From NCBI GenBank assembly GCA_956465555.1, contig OY101119.1, positions 2,714,629 through 2,778,628 of the forward strand: a DNA stretch of 64,000 nt. The letters run 5' to 3'. The notes under the pieces are model-generated. The model was given only the letters and a program-made list of their open reading frames with translations. It searched no databases and had not been told where the DNA came from. Shown here one piece after another: positions 61,875 through 64,000 of this stretch (positions within the stretch are counted from its first letter, which is position 1; each line of letters opens with the position of its first letter). The translations under genes were made by a program, and so were the position numbers. This DNA is from Nitzschia sp. pyKryTriq1 (taxonomy: Eukaryota > Bacillariophyta > Bacillariophyceae > Bacillariales > Bacillariaceae).

Positions 61875-64000
61875 TTAGTAGAGGCACTCCGGGAGTTTGT
61901 CGATCAAGAAGGGCTCCCGTCCCTGTTTCCAAGTTTCCAAGTGACGCTTCATCTCCAACCTTTCTCGAGTCAAGGTCACACCAGCACTAAAGACTTCGTG
62001 TGCCCGTGACGATGATTCTTCTTCCTTTGAACGGATCCAACCCGCTCTTGCTACTGAGGCTTCCTCGACTTCTTTCCAAAACAGCGGCGACAGTTCATAT
62101 ACAGCATTGTTGGAATCACCATGGACAGTTGAGGTCATAGAGTAGAAAGAAAACGAGCAAAATCGATCCGTCCGAAGCATCAAGCGTGGTGGTTCCGATT
62201 CTGATGTTAAAACTATTGAGGCAAGCACCGTTTCTTCGATACTTGCTTGGTCCGACAGAATAAAAATATGGCAAGTGTCGTCCTGGAAAGATACGCCGCC
62301 AATGGCTTGGTCCTCTGTGTTCGGAAAGAAAATGGTTTCAATGCAATTTCGAACGCTGTCCGCTTCATTTGCAGCTGCGTATTCCAACTGCAAGACGGCA
62401 CTACTGGAGGCGGATTCTCCTTCGATATCCGGGTATGGGCAGTGCGATAAGAACTCATGGAAAAGAAGTCCAAAGAGCAATTCTGACCCATGGACGAATA
62501 AGTCGCTCAACAGTTTCGTCGCACTATCCCCACTCGTGTCTGCCACGTTGGCCTGCCATTCCGTGATATCGTCCTGTTTCAGCATTATTTCCGTCTCCTG
62601 AAGCATTACAATAAGGTCATCCTTCAAACCCGTTTGATCCTCGGAGGTTTCTCCTCGTATAGCTAGCATATCTTCAAAAGATGATATCTCGACGATAGAG
62701 ATATCTCCAACGGCCGTCTGGTTTCCCGCCTCAAAACCCTTCGTCCCGGCTCTGGGTCTCAGTGAACCTCCTCCATTGTCGCAGATCGAAGACAAATCTT
62801 GGTCAGTTTTCCAGCGAATGTCCATATCATTCACTATCGCATAGAGAAAACCTGTAGACAGTGCGACAAGAAACGGGTAAGTGGAACTGGAATAATTACA
62901 GTACACAGATGGATAGTACATCTAGCACCGCAATAGCCTTGCGATGATGACTCACTGTTCAAGGCAGTATAGACTCCCTTCACTGTGGGTCTTTCAAAAT
63001 CGATGGAGATCAAAATGATACCATGATGACGCTTTGCCTCGGACGATCCATCATCATGAATATACTTGTCCACTATTCGAACGGGTGCCAGTGGCTCTAG
63101 ATATGAATGATGTCGAAAGGTCGGAGTCCCTGGCCCATAATTGTATCCAGTAACCCGTTTTTCTGACAACTTGCAGAGCTTCAAATCCTCGACTGGGTCG
63201 TCCGAAAAATATGTCGTTCCAGCAGTACTTGTACTCTTCCACATATATATTCTCCTCCTATACTCCATCAAATCGATCAGTAATGCGGTAGAGCTTCGGT
63301 GAGGATCCCCAATGATTCCATGGCGGGCTCGAGCCGTCACATCCAAATCCTCCAAATACCCGGCTCCCGCCCAGGGACCATGTTCTTGGACGGGTCCATC
63401 ACCAGAATCGTGTTTGGCGATGACCACGGAACAATTTTGTTCCGTTGTTGTGAGCCAGGTTGTCAGCAAGGAGATGGTCTTTGGACGATCCGACATGAGA
63501 TGTACGCGGCACGAGAATGAGCTGTCGCCGCCGTCGGAATCATCATGACCCGCACGACCCTTATCTAGTAGCCGTTCAAGGCATTCTTTTTCATGAGGAA
63601 CAAAGGATCCATCGTCGGCTCCCACCGTATGGCGACTATGCAGCGCCAAACTAAACGTGGTATCATCAGCACCATTATGATCGTCACTGCTGTCGCCATC
63701 ATTATTTCCAACAATAATGGTGGAAGCAGTAGGACGTTGTAGTTGAAAGATTTGTGCGTACAGCATGCCGTACAAAAATTCCATACCTTCGGAATACAAT
63801 TCCATAGTAATGTTCTGATGGTACGTCGAAAGGCGTTGCGTGATGTAATCTTGAAACTTTTGTTGCTGGAGCGGATGAGAACTCCAGGAAATACGCGTAA
63901 TGGACTTGTCCTGAGACAAGACATCAGGAATCTGAGGATATAACACTACGGCATGTGCCTGGTCCTCTGTGGCAGTTTTCATCGAAAGCGACACTGGAAC
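61875..64000 (-). CDS. Hypothetical two-module protein, cut by the window edge
   Basis: Runs off the right edge; the 5' part is missing. Exons visible: 62956 to at least 63985 (ATG of MKTATEDQAH at about 63982, or further upstream) and 61875-62833. The junction N-M is rebuilt across a GTGAGT donor and GATAG acceptor. At least 660 residues are visible. Two halves look alike: MELYSEGMEFLYGMLYAQIF...SCRVHLMSDRPKTISLLTTWL versus DLFVHGSELLFGLLFHEFLS...DTCHIFILSDQASIEETVLASIV, each embedded in acidic low-complexity sequence. This suggests an internal duplication of a module of about 200 residues. The tail RLEMKRHLETWKQGREPFL is basic and helical. No family is recognised. Confidence 0.6.

Overview
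This is a stretch of eukaryotic nuclear DNA, most likely from a diatom (a stramenopile alga) and probably a pennate one. Four things point there. Several genes open with a signal-peptide-like segment followed by an AF/GF-type motif, the two-part presequence used to enter the diatom complex plastid (pyruvate carboxylase, octanoyltransferase LipB, a YgfZ-like protein, a small coiled-coil protein). There is a DUF6824 protein, a family I know mainly from diatoms. There are remnants of an Ambal-like LINE and a Ty1/copia element. Introns are short (about 50-300 bp) with GT-AG ends, and the spacers are rich in GTAC/ACCGGT words. Exon joins below were read by eye from splice sites and frame.

Layout. 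1-6 kb: ribosomal protein eL19 (-), a YgfZ/COG0354 protein (-), a small single-pass membrane protein (+), and formyltetrahydrofolate deformylase PurU (-). 6-9.1 kb: accessory DNA with a short orphan ORF, a diatom-type gene interrupted by an in-frame TAG, and a clean 718-bp non-autonomous DNA transposon (MITE) with 19-bp inverted ends and a 6-bp target duplication. 9.6-16.9 kb: DUF6824 protein (+), PIN/PILS-like carrier (-), SGNH hydrolase (+), PAP2 phosphatase (-). 18-27 kb: ankyrin/IQ protein (+), the 5' part of a LINE (endonuclease only), and pyruvate carboxylase (+).

27.5-37.6 kb: Rab7 GTPase (-) and a DHHC palmitoyltransferase (+) facing apart, a calcineurin-like phosphoesterase (+), a small secreted protein with twelve Lys/Ser repeats resembling silica-forming silaffins (-), and a BTB protein ending in an RPA70N-like OB fold (-). 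37.7-39.7 kb: accessory DNA with a broken copia fossil. 39.8-50 kb: a disordered protein (+) followed by a 21-bp minisatellite, an amino-acid transporter (-), a RUS/DUF647 protein (-), a disordered membrane protein (+) and a PLP decarboxylase with a frameshift beside its active-site lysine (-). 50-64 kb: LipB (+), a 2,121-residue THADA/Trm732-like HEAT protein (+), a small plastid protein (+), an SRPBCC protein (-), a type II membrane protein (+), and a gene running off the right edge (-).

The genes look like an ordinary mixed eukaryotic neighbourhood, not an operon or pathway cluster. The best candidate for something new is the silaffin-like gene at 33947-34740, built by duplication of a 252-nt repeat-bearing exon. 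Next are the BTB-RPA70N fusion, the MITE family, and the two host genes carrying single disabling changes.
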